Shown: positions 35,712 through 44,262 of the stretch, in pieces
Layout: every line of letters starts with the position of its first letter
Position numbering within the stretch: the stretch's first letter is position 1
Source of the DNA: Mycobacterium marinum
GTDB lineage: Bacteria; Actinomycetota; Actinomycetes; Mycobacteriales; Mycobacteriaceae
Direction of reading: 5' to 3'
DNA length: 64,000 nt
Assembly (NCBI RefSeq): GCF_003391395.1
Contig: NZ_CP024190.1
Location: 4,340,001-4,404,000, forward strand
The notes under the pieces: generated by a model
Database searches by the model: none
What the model saw: only the letters and a program-made list of their open reading frames with translations
Told to the model about the DNA's origin: nothing
Translations under genes and position numbers: made by a program

Positions 35712-36996
35712 CGCTTCTCCCCTTTGACCGATTGGTCCCAACCGGTGCGGGCGCTAGGCCGAGTTCGGCACTGAGGATGCGGTCGGACAGCAGACCCAGA
35801 CAACTCAGATTCGGAAATCCCGGACCTTCGTTGAGGCCGGCCAGATTCGGCAGGAACAATTTCGGGGCAACGCCGGACACAGCCAGATCGGCACCGATGG
35901 ATTCCTCGAGCCGCTGACAGGTCAGCGGCGCCTGCAGCCCCAGCTCCAGCAAGTCCACCGCATCCTGACTCAGCAACGATAGAAACCACAACGGGTCGGC
36001 GCCGGAACCGTCGATGACGAGGTCGAAGTCATGCAAGGTCTCGCGGGGTTCACCGCAGCAGTCGGTGGACAGCGTGAGCCAGATTCGGTTGTCGCGGTTG
36101 ACCGCACGAGCAACCCGCCCGCGCATATGCCGGATTCGCTCGTCGGTGAGCAGGGATTCCTGTACGCGCGCCGAGAACACCCCACGGTCGGTGCGAGCGA
36201 TGCAGTCGCGCCGTTCCGACAGGGCCAGATTGCGCCACCCGGCGGGATCGGAAAACAGAGAGTTTTCGAAGAAGCCCTCACCGCGGGTGAACAGGGTCGC
36301 CTGCGGCGAGAAGGCCGTGATCGCCGAAACCCGATGATGAAAAAGCTCATTGAGGATTGATGCGGCGGTCTCGCCACCGCCGATGACCGCGACGCGTTCG
36401 GCAACAATCCGCTCATGTTGTGCCGCGCGGTGCCAGAACTGGGCAATCGACAGCACCCGCGGATCGTGGGCAAGGATCGATCTTTCCGGCTGGCCAGGCC
36501 CGGTGAACATCACCATGTCTGCGGTCAGACTCGAGTCGGCCGTATGCACCACCCAGCGAGATTCGTCGACCGACAGCTGAACTACCTCGCCACCAACGAC
36601 TTCCAGACCAGCCCGGTCGGCAACCCAGCGCAAGTACTGCGCCCACGTGTCGTGGGCCGGCGACGGCCTGCCCCGGTCCACCCAGCCGACAAATTGGTCG
36701 GTGTCGACCAGAAAAGACTGCCAGCTAAACCGAATCATCCGCTCGTCGATTTCGGCGTTGCGGCCCGGCCACAGCGCCGACCGATAGGGGAAACCGACGT
36801 CCTTTTCGGGGCTGGTACCCAGCCGCTGCCGGCCGTCGGTCCAGCCGCCGCCGGCTCGCCAGTTCGCGGCCACCCCGGTGGACTCGATGGCAACCAAGTC
36901 AGGAACCTCGACGCCCATCTCGCGTAGCACCGCCGCCTTCGCGGCCACCGCCGCCGCCTTCGCGCCGGCCCCGACAATCGCGAGCGTGGCGCTCAT
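35692..36996 (-). CDS. mbtG: L-lysine N6-monooxygenase MbtG
   Basis: 434 residues from ATG 36996 (MSATLAIVGAGAKAAAVAAKA), matching MbtG (431 aa); the frame is open further upstream without conservation. FAD-binding GAGAKA (9-14), an NADPH-binding VIGGGETAAS in the middle, and the C-terminal PNLAGLNEGPGFPNLSCLGLLSDR are typical of siderophore N-hydroxylases. It hydroxylates the lysine side-chain nitrogen to build the hydroxamate iron ligands. It is divergent from mbtA across a 196-base gap with an IdeR-like box, and overlaps mbtH. Confidence 0.94.
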   Translation of the reverse strand: MSATLAIVGAGAKAAAVAAKAAVLREMGVEVPDLVAIESTGVAANWRAGGGWTDGRQRLGTSPEKDVGFPYRSALWPGRNAEIDERMIRFSWQSFLVDTDQFVGWVDRGRPSPAHDTWAQYLRWVADRAGLEVVGGEVVQLSVDESRWVVHTADSSLTADMVMFTGPGQPERSILAHDPRVLSIAQFWHRAAQHERIVAERVAVIGGGETAASILNELFHHRVSAITAFSPQATLFTRGEGFFENSLFSDPAGWRNLALSERRDCIARTDRGVFSARVQESLLTDERIRHMRGRVARAVNRDNRIWLTLSTDCCGEPRETLHDFDLVIDGSGADPLWFLSLLSQDAVDLLELGLQAPLTCQRLEESIGADLAVSGVAPKLFLPNLAGLNEGPGFPNLSCLGLLSDRILSAELGLAPAPVGTNRSKGRSDEYQSV

Positions 36997-37110
36997 GCGG
37001 CGCCCAGCAATCGCACATGGCCGCGGGAGCACGTTGGGTAATAGCGCTGCCATTTCCAGTTCGCCAGCATCCCGGCGAGGGTGGCGCCGCCCACCAGCCA
37101 CCTCCCATCC

Positions 37111-37129
37111 TTAGCCCAGGCTGTCCTAA
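37111..37129. promoter_or_regulatory. IdeR-like iron box between mbtG and mbtA
   Basis: TTAGCCCAGGCTGTCCTAA agrees with the IdeR consensus at 14 of 19 positions, including perfect TTAG and CCTAA ends and the AGGCT centre. It lies 114 bases upstream of mbtG and about 63 bases before the mbtA start, just upstream of possible mbtA -10 elements (TACGCT 37137, TACCCT 37142). This would coordinate both divergent operons with iron. Confidence 0.7.
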
Positions 37130-37192
37130 CTTCGAGTACGCTACCCTATGGTCCGAGGGGTGGGAAACGCACGCCCCAAGGGGAGTCGCCGA

Positions 37193-38845
37193 GTGCCTGT
37201 CACATCCGCCCAGCCGCCTCGACCGGGGCCGGTGGCCGGGTTCATTCCGTACCCACCCGAGCGAGTGGCCAGCTACCGCGCCGCCGGTTATTGGACCGGT
37301 CGCAGCATCGGCTCGCTGTTGCGGCAAGCGGCCGCACGCTGGCCTGACCGAGTGGGCGTGGTCGACGCCGGCGCCAGCCATACGTTCTGCGAACTGGACA
37401 AACTGGCCGATCGAGCCGCCGCGGGCTTCGTTTCGCTGGGCATCGCACCGGGCGACCGGGTGCTGCTGCAGTTACCCAATTCGTGCCGGTTCGCGGTCGC
37501 CTTGTTCGGCCTGTTGCGCGCCGGAGCCATCCCGGTGATGTGCCTGCCCGGACACCGGCTGGCAGAACTGCACCACTTCGCCGAGGTCAGCGGTGCGGTG
37601 GGTTTGATCGTCGCGCAGCACGCCGGCGGCTTCGACTACCGGTCGATGGCCGAGCGGTTGGTCGCCGCTCACCCCCAGTTGCGCCACGTCATCATCGACG
37701 GCGAGTCCGGGCCCTTTCTGCCGTGGTCGTCGCTGTCCGAAGGCGCCACACCCGACATCGATGTCGACACCACATCGCCCGCCTTGTTACTCGTCTCGGG
37801 TGGCACCACCGGCACTCCGAAACTGATCCCCCGAACACACGACGACTACGTCTACAACGCCACCGCGAGTGCGCAGTTGTGCCGGCTGACCGCTGACGAC
37901 GTGTACCTCGTGTCGCTGCCGGCGGCGCACAACTTCCCGTTGGCATGTCCGGGCATACTCGGCTCGATGGCCGTCGGCGCCACCATCGTTTTCAGCACCG
38001 ACCCCAGCCCGGAGGCCGCCTTCACCTTGATCGAGCGCCACGGCGTCACCGTCACGGCGCTGGTACCCGCGCTGGCCAAACTGTGGACCCAGGCCTGTGA
38101 CTGGGAGCCGGTAACCCCGAAGTCTTTGCGGCTATTGCAGGTTGGTGGCTCCAGATTGGAGCCCGAGGATGCTCGCCAGGCACGAGAGGCATTGACCCCG
38201 GGGCTGCAACAGGTCTTCGGGATGGCCGAAGGACTGCTGAACTTCACCCGCCTCGAAGATCCGCCGGACCTCCTCGAGCACACCCAGGGCCGGCCCCTGT
38301 GCTCCGCTGACGAATTGCGCATTGTCGACGGCGCGGGCGCGCCGGTGGCTCCCGGCGCAGAGGGCGAGCTACTCGTGCGCGGTCCCTACACCATCAACGG
38401 CTACTTCTGCGCCGACCGAGACAACGAGCGCTGCTTCGATCCAGCCGGCTTCTATCGCAGCGGCGACTTGGTCCGACTCCGCGACGACGGCTACCTGCAG
38501 GTCACCGGGCGCGTCAAAGACGTCATCTGCCGCTGCGGTGAGACCATCTCGGCCCAGGACCTCGAAGAACAGTTGCTCAGCCACCCGGCGATCCGCTCGG
38601 CCGCGGCGGTGCCACTGCCGGACCCGGATATGGGCGAGCTAATCTGCGCTGCAATTGTTTTCGCGGGGCCACCGCAGACGCCGCAGACCTTGTCGGGACT
38701 CAATGACTATCTCCAGCAGCGTGGCGTTGCCGCGCATATCCGCATCGATCGGCTGGTCGCGATGCCGTCGCTGCCGACCACACCGGTGGGAAAGATCGAC
38801 AAGAAGGCGATCGCGAGCCAGATCCTGACAACCACGGCGACCTGA
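37193..38845 (+). CDS. mbtA: Salicyl-AMP ligase MbtA
   Basis: 550 residues from GTG 37193, chosen for its AAGGGGAG ribosome site; ATG 37148 upstream, in the promoter, is the alternative and would add 15 residues. It activates salicylate as the adenylate and loads it on the aryl-carrier domain of MbtB. Visible are the adenylate-forming P-loop LLLVSGGTTGTPKLIPRTHDDY, the GMAEG core, FYRSGDLVR and the C-terminal PTTPVGKIDKKAI lysine. It is highly similar to MbtA (565 aa) along its length. Downstream lies mbtJ after 109 bases, probably with its own promoter. Confidence 0.93.
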   Translation: MPVTSAQPPRPGPVAGFIPYPPERVASYRAAGYWTGRSIGSLLRQAAARWPDRVGVVDAGASHTFCELDKLADRAAAGFVSLGIAPGDRVLLQLPNSCRFAVALFGLLRAGAIPVMCLPGHRLAELHHFAEVSGAVGLIVAQHAGGFDYRSMAERLVAAHPQLRHVIIDGESGPFLPWSSLSEGATPDIDVDTTSPALLLVSGGTTGTPKLIPRTHDDYVYNATASAQLCRLTADDVYLVSLPAAHNFPLACPGILGSMAVGATIVFSTDPSPEAAFTLIERHGVTVTALVPALAKLWTQACDWEPVTPKSLRLLQVGGSRLEPEDARQAREALTPGLQQVFGMAEGLLNFTRLEDPPDLLEHTQGRPLCSADELRIVDGAGAPVAPGAEGELLVRGPYTINGYFCADRDNERCFDPAGFYRSGDLVRLRDDGYLQVTGRVKDVICRCGETISAQDLEEQLLSHPAIRSAAAVPLPDPDMGELICAAIVFAGPPQTPQTLSGLNDYLQQRGVAAHIRIDRLVAMPSLPTTPVGKIDKKAIASQILTTTAT

Positions 38846-38913
38846 GCAGGGCAATCACGTCCGCCACCCCGCCATGCGGGTCCGCCGAGCCGACATAGCC
38901 GACCGACAAAAAG

Positions 38914-38931
38914 TGACATTGACTAATGTCA
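38914..38931. promoter_or_regulatory. Palindrome upstream of mbtJ
   Basis: TGACATTGACTAATGTCA: perfect 7-base arms with a 4-base centre, ending 23 bases before the mbtJ start, followed by CATTTGG and a TATTGA possible -10. It looks like a TetR- or MerR-sized operator and not an IdeR box. The MerR-type regulator at the end of the mbtJ operon is the nearest candidate partner. Inference from pattern only. Confidence 0.5.
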
Positions 38932-38954
38932 CCATTTGGTATTGACTGCATTTT

Positions 38955-39950
38955 ATGACGGACATCGTTCCGGTCCGCGGGTCATTGCGGTCCCGCACCG
39001 CGGTAGCGGTGAGCTCGATAATGATGCCGCCCATCACCGCGGCAATACCGCCGGAGCGCGCCTGGGGAATCTGGATGACGCGCCAGCTCATCGCGCGGCT
39101 GATGGGCACGCTCGGCCCATCACTGTCGGGCACCCACGTGAAACCGGTGAACTCTGTTCTGCCAGACGGGCGCCGGGTCGTCGGCGAATGGGTCCACGGG
39201 CCGCACCTGCCGACCGGGCCCGCACCGAATCGCAGCGGCGCAATCTATTTCGTGCACGGCAGCGGCTACACCATGTGTTCGCCCCGGACGCACCGGCGCC
39301 TGACGGCTTGGCTGTCCTCACTCACCGGACTGCCGGTGTTCAGCGTCGACTACCGATTGGCGCCACGACACCGCTTCCCCACCGCCGCCGACGACGTGCG
39401 GGCCGGGTGGGACTGGCTGCCGGGCGCATGCGGCTTGTCCCCGGAACGCATGGTCGTGGTGGCCGATTCGGCGGGCGGTCACCTATCGGTTGATTTGCTT
39501 TTGCAGCCCGACGTCGCCGCCCGGCCGCCGGCCTCACTGGTGCTGTTCTCACCGCTGATCGACCTGACCTTCGGGCTCTCGGCCGCTCGGGAACGGACGA
39601 AGCCCGATCCCGCCGTCCGTGCGGCCACCGCGGCGCGCGTGGTCGGCCTCTACCACGCCGGGATCGATCCCACCCATCACCGCCTCAGCCTCGACGTCGC
39701 GGGCGGATCGCCACTTCCCAGCACGCTGATCCAGGCCGGCGCGGCCGAGATGCTGGAGGCGGATGCGCGTCAGCTGGCCGCCGACATTCGCACTGCCGGT
39801 GGCCGCTGCGAACTGCAGGTCTGGCCCGACCAGATGCACGTATTCCAGGCACTGCCGCGGATGACTCCGGAGGCCGCCAAAGCCATGGCCTACGCCTCCG
39901 CGTTCATCGCAGGCTCATTGCAGGACAACGCTACTGCCGAGGCGGTCTGA
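38955..39950 (+). CDS. mbtJ: MbtJ, alpha/beta-hydrolase (acetyl hydrolase) of the mbt locus
   Basis: 331 residues from ATG 38955. It belongs to the hormone-sensitive-lipase family: oxyanion loop HGSG (101-104; the family norm is HGGG), nucleophile Ser172 in ADSAGG (GDSAGG in most relatives), then Asp and the His of PDQMHVF. AIYFVHGSGYTMCSPRTHRRL and SVDYRLAPRHRFPTA are very like Rv2385. Deletion studies elsewhere found it not needed for mycobactin, so its role in the locus is unclear. In M. tuberculosis mbtI follows; here one base separates it from an SDR gene, and five more genes intervene. Confidence 0.88.
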   Translation: MTDIVPVRGSLRSRTAVAVSSIMMPPITAAIPPERAWGIWMTRQLIARLMGTLGPSLSGTHVKPVNSVLPDGRRVVGEWVHGPHLPTGPAPNRSGAIYFVHGSGYTMCSPRTHRRLTAWLSSLTGLPVFSVDYRLAPRHRFPTAADDVRAGWDWLPGACGLSPERMVVVADSAGGHLSVDLLLQPDVAARPPASLVLFSPLIDLTFGLSAARERTKPDPAVRAATAARVVGLYHAGIDPTHHRLSLDVAGGSPLPSTLIQAGAAEMLEADARQLAADIRTAGGRCELQVWPDQMHVFQALPRMTPEAAKAMAYASAFIAGSLQDNATAEAV

Positions 39951-39951
39951 C

Positions 39952-40812
39952 ATGTTGGGTCCCTTGGACAAGCTGCTGGGCAAGTCCCGAAAGACCAGCC
40001 ACGATGCCCTGGCGGTGGTCACCGGCGCGGGCAGCGGAATCGGCGCCGCATTCGCGCTCGAACTCGGTCGCCGCGGTAGCGCGGTAGTTTGCAGCGACAT
40101 CGACGAAGTGGCCGCCCAGAACACGGTCGCAGCGCTGACCGAGGCGGGCGCCAGAGCCATCTCGATCGGCTGCGACGTCTCACGCATCGAAGACGTGACG
40201 GCGCTGGCCGAACGCTCACAAGCCTGGTTCGATGGACCGCCGACATTGGTGATCAACAACGCCGGCGTCGGTGCTGGCGGCGCGGGTATCGGCGAAATCC
40301 CCCTTGATGATTGGTTATGGACCCTGGGCATCAATCTCTGGGGCCCGATCCATGGCTGCCATGTTTTCACCCCCATCCTGCGGGAGGCCGGACGGGCGGT
40401 CGGCCCGCGGGGCATCATCAACGTCGCCTCGGCCGCCGCATTCGGCGCGGCTCCGGGCATGGCCGCCTATAACGTCAGCAAGGCTGGGGTGCTCTCACTA
40501 TCGGAAACCCTGGCCGCCGAACTATCCGGCACCGGCATCAATGTCACCGTGCTGTGCCCGACCTTCGTCAAGACCAACATCGTCGAGTCCGGTCGGATCA
40601 GCGAGCAGTCCAGCGAGGTCGTCACCAAACTCATTCGCTGGACCGGATTTTCGCCCGACAAGGTGGCACGCATCTGTCTGGACGCCAACGACCGCGGCGA
40701 TCTGTACTGCATGCCCCAGCTGGACGCCAAGATCGGGTGGAACATCAAGCGGATGGCGCCCGGCACATACACCAGGGCGGCCGGTCTGATTTTGCGGGCG
40801 ACGATGCGCTAA
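39952..40812 (+). CDS. Short-chain dehydrogenase/reductase
   Basis: 286 residues, starting one base after the mbtJ stop. Classical SDR: cofactor loop TGAGSGIG (24-31), NNAG (102-105), catalytic Ser160, Tyr173 and Lys177 (YNVSK). The LDKLLGK start and the C-terminal KRMAPGTYTRAAGLILRA tail are seen in mycobacterial SadH-like SDRs that act with monooxygenases on acyl or ketone substrates. The acidic residue at the end of strand 2 (CSDID) favours NAD(H) over NADP(H). It is expressed with mbtJ and the diiron protein downstream. Substrate unknown. Confidence 0.88.
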   Translation: MLGPLDKLLGKSRKTSHDALAVVTGAGSGIGAAFALELGRRGSAVVCSDIDEVAAQNTVAALTEAGARAISIGCDVSRIEDVTALAERSQAWFDGPPTLVINNAGVGAGGAGIGEIPLDDWLWTLGINLWGPIHGCHVFTPILREAGRAVGPRGIINVASAAAFGAAPGMAAYNVSKAGVLSLSETLAAELSGTGINVTVLCPTFVKTNIVESGRISEQSSEVVTKLIRWTGFSPDKVARICLDANDRGDLYCMPQLDAKIGWNIKRMAPGTYTRAAGLILRATMR

Positions 40813-40843
40813 GAGCCCGTTTCACCAACGGAAGGAGCTTCTG

Positions 40844-41764
40844 GTGACGATCGACATGGAAGCTATGCTCGCCAAGATCAAGGATCGTCAGTGGGCGCTC
40901 GCCGACATCGACTGGGAAGCACCGGGCGCCGATACCATTCGGCCCGAATTCCGGTCCAAGCTCAAGGCATTCATGGCGGACCTGTGCTGGATCGAGAACA
41001 TCGGGGCGCGCGGCTTCGCCGCGCTGGCCAAGAAAGCCCCCGACCCGACAATCGCGGAAATCTACCGGTATTTTCACGCCGAAGAACAGCGCCACGCCAA
41101 CGCCGAGCTAGCCCTGATGAAGCGCTGGGGCATGCTCGACGAGGGCGAACTTCCCAAACCCAACGTCAACATCCGGTTGGCTATCGATTGGCTGGACACC
41201 TACTCGGATGGCATGCCGCTGTCCGTGCTGGGCACCGTGATTCCGATGCTCGAAGTGGCGCTCGACGGGGCGCTGTTGAAGTTCCTCCTCGATACCGTCG
41301 AAGATCCGGTGTGCCACCAGGTGTTCGAGAAGATCAACAACGACGAATCCCGGCACATCGCCGTGGATTTCGAGGTGCTCGACATGATCGGGCACGCCAC
41401 GGCGCGCCGGCTGGCGATCGAGTTCGTCGGCAATATCGCCTCGCCGGGACTGATCATCGGCGCACTCATGTACATACCGCTGCTCAACCGGGTGCGCAAT
41501 GAGATGGCCGGCATGGGCATGGAACCGGAGCGGTTGTACAACGCGGTCAAGCGCTTCAGGCAACTCGGCGAGCGCAGCGCGAAAACACCACGGGTTCCGG
41601 CGTACCGCGTCCTCAAGCGCCATGCCGCCATGGTGGTCAACCCGAGCCACCCCTATCACCTACTGGCCAACTCCATGGTGTGGCTGTCGGACTACTACCC
41701 CAAGCCCTTGTTGAAGCCGATACCCAGCTGGTTCAAAGAACTCACCTATCGGCCAGCGGCGTGA
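40844..41764 (+). CDS. Ferritin-like diiron protein
   Basis: 306 residues from GTG 40844 behind a GGAAGGAG site. A four-helix diiron pattern is complete: Glu51 (WIEN), Glu81-x-x-His84 (EEQRH), Glu137 (MLEVALDG), Glu168-x-x-His171 (DESRH). Such proteins are oxygenases, desaturases or oxidases that use O2. A hydrophobic helical stretch near 190-215 and a basic C-terminus suggest membrane contact. Its TGA overlaps the GTG of the next gene. It lies between an SDR and a Baeyer–Villiger-type enzyme, so an oxidative pathway on a lipid or ketone is likely. The exact family and reaction are not recognised. Confidence 0.78.
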   Translation: MTIDMEAMLAKIKDRQWALADIDWEAPGADTIRPEFRSKLKAFMADLCWIENIGARGFAALAKKAPDPTIAEIYRYFHAEEQRHANAELALMKRWGMLDEGELPKPNVNIRLAIDWLDTYSDGMPLSVLGTVIPMLEVALDGALLKFLLDTVEDPVCHQVFEKINNDESRHIAVDFEVLDMIGHATARRLAIEFVGNIASPGLIIGALMYIPLLNRVRNEMAGMGMEPERLYNAVKRFRQLGERSAKTPRVPAYRVLKRHAAMVVNPSHPYHLLANSMVWLSDYYPKPLLKPIPSWFKELTYRPAA

Positions 41765-43272
41765 CCATGGCGCCCGATCACGCCTACGCGACGCTGATTG
41801 TGGGAGCGGGCCTCACCGGACTGGGTGCGGCAATCCGACTCGCCGAGGCCGGTTTGAGCAACCCCGATGAGGTGGTGATTCTGGAGCGCGGCGACCGGGT
41901 CGGCGGAACCTGGCGCGACACCACCTATCCGGGCGCCAGCTGCGACATACCCTCACTGCTGTACTCGTTCTCGTTCGTCCGCAACCCCAAGTGGTCACGC
42001 ACCTACTCCCCCGCCGCGGAGATCTACCGGCACATCGAGGCCATGGTGAACCGGTTCGGTATCGGTGATCGCATCCGGTTCGGCCAACGAGTCACTGGCC
42101 TCACATTCAACCAAGACACCGGCATCTGGACCGCGACAACGCAGGCGGGCGAAAGGTTTCGGGCCCGAACCGTCATCCTGGCTTCCGGTCCGCTCTCCGA
42201 TGTCAGCTTCCCCGACATCCGGGGCCTGGATCGCTATGAAGGTCACAAGATCCACAGCGCGCGCTGGGACCACGACTACGACTTCAGCGGCAAGCGAGTC
42301 GCCGTTGTCGGCACCGGAGCCAGCGCCGTGCAAATCGTCCCGGAACTGGTGAATCAGGCCAGCTTCGTCAAGGTCTTCCAGCGCACCCCCTGTTGGGTCT
42401 TGCCACGGCTCGACGTCGCCACGCCACCCGCCGTGCAGGCCTTGTTCACCAAAGTCCCCGCTGCTCAACAACTCGCGCGACAAGCCCTGTTCTGGGGCCA
42501 CGAGGCCACCGCGGGCGCGTTGGTGTGGAACACTCCGCTGACGTCGCTGGTGGCGTTACTGGGCCAGGCCCATCTTCGCGGTCAGGTCAAAGACCGGTGG
42601 TTACGCCGCCAACTGACGCCGGACTTCCGCCCGGGCTGCAAGCGCATGCTGGTTTCCAGCGACTACTATCCCGCGCTGCAACGCCCGAACTGCAAACTCA
42701 TCGACTGGCCGATCGCGACGCTGAGCCCGGTTGGCATCCGGACCAGCGATGGTCTAGAGCATCACCTGGACTGCATCGTGTTCGCGACCGGCTACGACGT
42801 CCATCTGATGGGACCTCCCTTCCCGATCACCGGCATCGGCGGCCGGTCGCTGGCCGATGAATGGGCCCACGGCGCACAGGCTTACAAGAGCATCAACGCA
42901 CACGGATATCCCAATCTGTTCTTCATGACCGGACCGAACTCCGGGCCCGGGCACAATTCGTTGCTGGTCTACATCGAAGGCCAACTCGACTACGCGGTGC
43001 GCGCCATCACCACGATCCTCGACGAACGCCTGCGCTATCTCGATGTGCGTGCAGACGTCCAGCGCCGCTACAACGAGCGAATCCAGCGTCGGCTTGCCAA
43101 GACGACGTGGATGTCGGGTTGCCGTAGTTGGTACCTCACCAAAGAGGGGTTCAACGGGTCGATGTTTCCCGGGTTTGCCACCGAGTACCTTTGCCAAATG
43201 CGGGATTTCCGCCATGGCCACTACCATGCGGTCGCCCAAGACGCCGGCAGCATGGTGACCTCGACGGCATGA
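41761..43272 (+). CDS. Flavin-containing (Baeyer–Villiger-type) monooxygenase
   Basis: 503 residues from GTG 41761, which overlaps the previous stop (GTGA); ATG 41767 is two codons later. First Rossmann motif GAGLTG (15-20), the type I BVMO fingerprint YEGHKIHSARW (159-169), second Rossmann motif GTGASA (184-189), and an FATGY motif near 370. It uses FAD and NADPH to insert oxygen, as mycobacterial EtaA/MymA-like enzymes do on ketones. With the SDR and hydrolase in the same operon the set could convert an alcohol to ketone, ester and acid. Its end overlaps the regulator gene by ATGA. Confidence 0.9.
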   Translation: MTMAPDHAYATLIVGAGLTGLGAAIRLAEAGLSNPDEVVILERGDRVGGTWRDTTYPGASCDIPSLLYSFSFVRNPKWSRTYSPAAEIYRHIEAMVNRFGIGDRIRFGQRVTGLTFNQDTGIWTATTQAGERFRARTVILASGPLSDVSFPDIRGLDRYEGHKIHSARWDHDYDFSGKRVAVVGTGASAVQIVPELVNQASFVKVFQRTPCWVLPRLDVATPPAVQALFTKVPAAQQLARQALFWGHEATAGALVWNTPLTSLVALLGQAHLRGQVKDRWLRRQLTPDFRPGCKRMLVSSDYYPALQRPNCKLIDWPIATLSPVGIRTSDGLEHHLDCIVFATGYDVHLMGPPFPITGIGGRSLADEWAHGAQAYKSINAHGYPNLFFMTGPNSGPGHNSLLVYIEGQLDYAVRAITTILDERLRYLDVRADVQRRYNERIQRRLAKTTWMSGCRSWYLTKEGFNGSMFPGFATEYLCQMRDFRHGHYHAVAQDAGSMVTSTA

Positions 43273-44231
43273 TCCGCAACGGTGACATGACCAACGACCG
43301 ATCGGCGCGACCCGACCCCGGCACCATAGCCAGCGTGCTGCACAACGTGCGGCGCGCGCCGAAACGTGTCCGGCGCCAATCGCGGGAGCTTGGCGAGTTC
43401 ATCGAAGCCGCTGTGTCACAACTTTTCGATGCGGCCGTCCGGCACCCCAATGGTGGCGCGACCTCAGGTGAATACCGGATCGACGAACTGGCCAGACTGG
43501 CCGGCACCACCACCCGCAACATCCGGGTGTACCGAGACCGTGGCCTGCTGCCCCCGCCGCTGCGGGTCGGCCGAATCGCGTTGTTCAACGACACCCATTT
43601 GACCCGGCTTCGGCTGATCACGTCCATGCTCGACCGGGGGTACAACATCGCACATGTTCGAGAGATGCTCAGCGCCTGGGAGGAAGGCAGAAACCTCGGC
43701 GACGTCCTGGGCCTGGAGACGGCCATCGTCGGCAGCTGGACCACCGAGAAACCGCAAACCATGCCACTTGCCCAGGCTCAGCGGCGCGTCGGCGATCCAC
43801 TGGCATTCGAACGGCTGGTGGCGCTGCGACTGATCCGCATCGACGGCACCCAAGCGATCATTACCCGCCCCAAACTCATTGACGCGTTCAACGAGGTACG
43901 GGGCTATGGCATCAGCATGGACAAACTCATCGACCTACACGAGCAGATCCTTCCCAAGGTCGACGAGATCAGCGACCTGCTGGTGCGAGCCGGCGCTGAG
44001 CATGTTGTGGATCGGATCAAGCCGGGCGAGCCGCTGCCCGGTGACGCCGAGATCGCCGAGCTGATCACCATGCTGATCCGGTTCCGAACCCAGGCCGTCG
44101 CATCGATCACTGCGACGCTGGCTTCCTCGATCGAATCAACCATCGAATCACTGGTCAGCCGCCTCCTCTCGGACTACATCGAGCAATCCTCGGAGGCCCA
44201 ACCCGCCCTGCGGCGCCAGCAGGCACCGTGA
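43269..44231 (+). CDS. MerR-family transcriptional regulator
   Basis: 320 residues from ATG 43269, overlapping the monooxygenase stop as ATGA (ATG 43287 is an alternative). A MerR winged helix is at about 69-100 (YRIDELARLAGTTTRNIRVYRDRGLLPPP) preceded by an unusual 65-residue basic N-terminal extension. A helical ligand/oligomer part of about 200 residues, with a repeated SSIESTIESL-like end, follows. No cysteine cluster is seen, so it is not a metal-sensing MerR. As the last gene of the mbtJ operon it most likely controls that operon, possibly through the palindrome at 38914-38931. Confidence 0.85.
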   Translation: MIRNGDMTNDRSARPDPGTIASVLHNVRRAPKRVRRQSRELGEFIEAAVSQLFDAAVRHPNGGATSGEYRIDELARLAGTTTRNIRVYRDRGLLPPPLRVGRIALFNDTHLTRLRLITSMLDRGYNIAHVREMLSAWEEGRNLGDVLGLETAIVGSWTTEKPQTMPLAQAQRRVGDPLAFERLVALRLIRIDGTQAIITRPKLIDAFNEVRGYGISMDKLIDLHEQILPKVDEISDLLVRAGAEHVVDRIKPGEPLPGDAEIAELITMLIRFRTQAVASITATLASSIESTIESLVSRLLSDYIEQSSEAQPALRRQQAP

Positions 44232-44262
44232 GCCACCGATGCCGGGCCAACCAGCTCGGTGA

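Noticed and set aside
41761..43272. Possible EtaA/ethionamide-activator identity for the monooxygenase
   Set aside because: Only the general BVMO fingerprint is shared; the neighbours (no TetR EthR) do not fit.
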